A stretch of 14,016 nucleotides of DNA from an uncultured Eubacteriales bacterium. Its GTDB lineage: Bacteria; Bacillota; Clostridia; Lachnospirales; Lachnospiraceae. The position numbers and the translations under genes are program-made. Below the pieces are notes generated by a model. The model searched no databases. It saw nothing but the letters and a program-made list of their open reading frames with translations, and was not told the DNA's origin. The stretch spans positions 1 to 14,016 of the forward strand of contig CACZSO010000258.1 of assembly GCA_902783795.1 (NCBI GenBank), in the 5' to 3' direction. Numbering within the stretch: position 1 is the stretch's first letter; each line of letters starts with the position of its first letter. This document shows, piece by piece, positions 12,664 to 14,016 of this stretch.

Positions 12664-13116
12664 TTAAGTTTCCGGGTCCCGGATCATTACTTCTAAAATA
12701 GCCGCGGCTTCCCGGATAAGCCTTAAACAGGGGCGGCGCTGGTAAAATTCCGGTGTTCTTTCTTCCGGAACAGGACCGGCACTGACCGGGACATTTTTTA
12801 AAAGCTCCCTGCAGACGATGGTCCCGTTTTTCTCTTTAAACCGGGCTGAGAGCTCCTGCACCCTGGCATAATGTTTTCTCTTTTCCTCCGGATCATGAGG
12901 ATCGCTGTAGCCCTTCAGTATGCCTAAGGCCAGCAAGGCCCCGCTTACGGCGCCGCAGACCTCCCTGAGACGGCCCATACCGCCGCCGAAGGAGGATGAT
13001 GTCCTGGCTGCCGTTTCTAAATCCATCTGTGTTTCTTCCCGAAAGGCACAGAAGACTGCCTGGGCACAGTTATAACCTTCTAAAAACAGACGTTCCGCCT
13101 CTTTGGCATGATCCAT
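12664..13116 (-). CDS. C_GCAxxG_C_C family protein
   Basis: The 150-residue protein shows the features that define this family: GYNCAQAV with C17, FGGGMGRLREVCGAVSGALLAL with C54, C102 in IVCREL, and C130 in RRPC. The conserved cysteines suggest metal or cofactor binding or redox activity, but no function is established to my knowledge. I chose the ATG at 13116 because AAGGGAG stands 8 nt upstream; an ATG 7 codons earlier (13137) lacks such a site. The gene lies between the GGGtGRT gene and the Dabb gene on the same strand. No clear promoter is seen in the 69 nt upstream, so it may depend on read-through past a hairpin there. Confidence 0.92.
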   Translation of the reverse strand: MDHAKEAERLFLEGYNCAQAVFCAFREETQMDLETAARTSSSFGGGMGRLREVCGAVSGALLALGILKGYSDPHDPEEKRKHYARVQELSARFKEKNGTIVCRELLKNVPVSAGPVPEERTPEFYQRRPCLRLIREAAAILEVMIRDPET

Positions 13117-13141
13117 GGGCTTTTCTCCCTTATACATGCAA

Positions 13142-13173
13142 GAAGGCTCCCGAAGCTGCCTTCGGGAGCCTTC
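13142..13173 (-). terminator. Perfect hairpin after the GGGtGRT gene
   Basis: GAAGGCTCCCGAAG (13142-13155) pairs perfectly with CTTCGGGAGCCTTC (13160-13173) around a 4-nt loop. On the minus strand it begins 12 nt after the GGGtGRT stop codon. The following T-run is poor (TTGCATG), so it may be a partial terminator or an mRNA-stabilising hairpin between two co-transcribed genes. Confidence 0.6.
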
Positions 13174-13185
13174 GCTTACCTTACT

Positions 13186-14016
13186 TTATTTTGTCATAGC
13201 TTCCTGGACCGCAACGGCCACAGCCACAGTCATACCCACCATGGGGTTATTGCCTGCGCCTAAGAAGCCCATCATCTCCACGTGCGCGGGCACGGAAGAA
13301 GAACCGGCAAACTGAGCATCGGAATGCATACGGCCCATGGTATCGGTCATGCCGTAAGAAGCAGGGCCGGCTGCCATATTGTCCGGATGCAGGGTACGGC
13401 CGGTACCGCCGCCGGATGCCACTGAGAAGTACTTCTTTCCTGCTTCCAGGCGCTCTTTCTTATAAGTGCCTGCCACCGGATGCTGGAACCTTGTGGGGTT
13501 CGTGGAGTTGCCGGTGATGGAAATATCAGCGTTCTCATGCCACATGATGGCTACGCCTTCACGGACATCGTCAGCGCCATAGCAGTTGACCTTTGCACGG
13601 TCGCCGTCAGAATAAGCGATCTTATTTACGACGGTCAGTGCATGGTCTTCCTTAACATCGGCGGAAAGATAATCATACTTAGTCTGCACATAAGTGAAGC
13701 CGTTGATGCGGCTGATGATCATAGCAGCGTCCTTGCCTAAGCCGTTTAAGATAACTCTTAAGGGTTTCTGGCGGACTTTGTTAGCGTTCAGGGCGATCTT
13801 GATAGCGCCTTCTGCTGCGGCAAAGGATTCATGGCCGGCCAGGAATGCGAAGCACTCTGTCTCTTCATCTAAGAGCATGGCACCCAGGTTGCCATGGCCG
13901 ATACCGACCTGGCGCTGGTCCGCCACGGAGCCGGGGATGCAGAAAGCCTGCAGGCCGATGCCGATCCACTTCGCGGCTTCAGCGGCGGTCTTCGCGTTTT
14001 CCTTCATGGCGATGGC
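13186..14016 (-). CDS. GGGtGRT protein, C-terminal part (5' end beyond right edge)
   Basis: The frame is open to the window edge, giving 276 visible residues; full-length members are about 330, so roughly the first 50-60 residues are missing. The in-frame ATG at 14007 is internal, since AIA precedes it in the frame and the family continues upstream. The name-giving motif GGGTGRT lies at visible residues 202-208, in YFSVASGGGTGRTLHPDN. Other conserved stretches are CIPGSVADQRQVGIGHGN, TGNSTNPTRFQHPVAGTY and MHSDAQFAGSSSVPAHVE. The family is common in anaerobic Clostridia and has no established function that I know of. There is no membrane segment. A hairpin follows the stop codon. Confidence 0.93.
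   Translation of the reverse strand, partial: AIAMKENAKTAAEAAKWIGIGLQAFCIPGSVADQRQVGIGHGNLGAMLLDEETECFAFLAGHESFAAAEGAIKIALNANKVRQKPLRVILNGLGKDAAMIISRINGFTYVQTKYDYLSADVKEDHALTVVNKIAYSDGDRAKVNCYGADDVREGVAIMWHENADISITGNSTNPTRFQHPVAGTYKKERLEAGKKYFSVASGGGTGRTLHPDNMAAGPASYGMTDTMGRMHSDAQFAGSSSVPAHVEMMGFLGAGNNPMVGMTVAVAVAVQEAMTK

Noticed and set aside
13117..13137. Upstream ATG start of the C_GCAxxG_C_C gene (7 codons longer)
   Set aside because: AAGGGAG lies inside that extension at the right distance for the ATG at 13116, and family members begin near there.
13186..14007. ATG at 14007 as the true start of the GGGtGRT gene
   Set aside because: The frame stays open to the edge, family proteins are longer, and the residues before this Met fit the family.
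1..14016. CRISPR array, insertion sequence or integrated element
   Set aside because: I saw no periodic repeats, transposase motifs or att-like direct repeats on reading both strands.

Overview
The window looks like chromosomal DNA of an anaerobic Clostridia member, probably Lachnospiraceae or a close relative. Reasons: strong AGGAGG-type ribosome binding sites, near-consensus sigma-A promoters, many intrinsic terminators, middling GC by eye, and typical clostridial families (GGGtGRT protein, C_GCAxxG_C_C protein, LacX-type aldose epimerase, DUF58/transglutaminase operon). There are no rRNA or tRNA genes, insertion sequences or CRISPR arrays. The organism call is inference from gene content.

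Left part, 1-3600. At the left edge lies the 5' end of a minus-strand ribbon-helix-helix-type regulator, with a perfect consensus promoter and a tandem GTATAC site. To its right is a minus-strand operon: aldose 1-epimerase-like protein, Gfo/Idh/MocA oxidoreductase, VOC protein, a doubtful 29-codon ORF, a second VOC protein, then a perfect terminator hairpin. It has one good promoter (3401-3429) with palindromes over both promoter boxes, and its leader can fold two mutually exclusive ways around the first ribosome binding site. The gene set suggests oxidation or rearrangement of a sugar or sugar-like compound.

Centre, 3500-7860. A plus-strand operon moxR - DUF58 - membrane transglutaminase is divergent from the sugar operon. 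It is the widespread MoxR/DUF58/TgpA-like envelope set (ATPase, membrane-anchored partner, multi-pass membrane protein with an external Cys-His-Glu/Asp domain). It ends at a bidirectional terminator shared with the convergent GH3 gene.

Right part, 7872-12016. A large GH3 glycosidase with a mid-protein insert and an extra C-terminal domain is encoded downstream of a small membrane-anchored protein of unknown function. Upstream is the most interesting spot: between this pair and a divergent small XRE-family regulator, a strong promoter (11577-11605) and a terminator (11435-11465) bracket about 136 nt with no AUG. It folds as a long stem with a 50-nt C/U-rich loop, and I call it a candidate small RNA. 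A 17-bp palindrome lies between its promoter and the XRE promoter, suggesting a regulator-sRNA module. The loop has short complementarity to ribosome binding sites of neighbouring genes.

Right edge, 12045-14016. Minus-strand genes: GGGtGRT protein (cut by the window edge), a hairpin, C_GCAxxG_C_C protein, Dabb-domain protein and a small membrane protein with two CxxC motifs.
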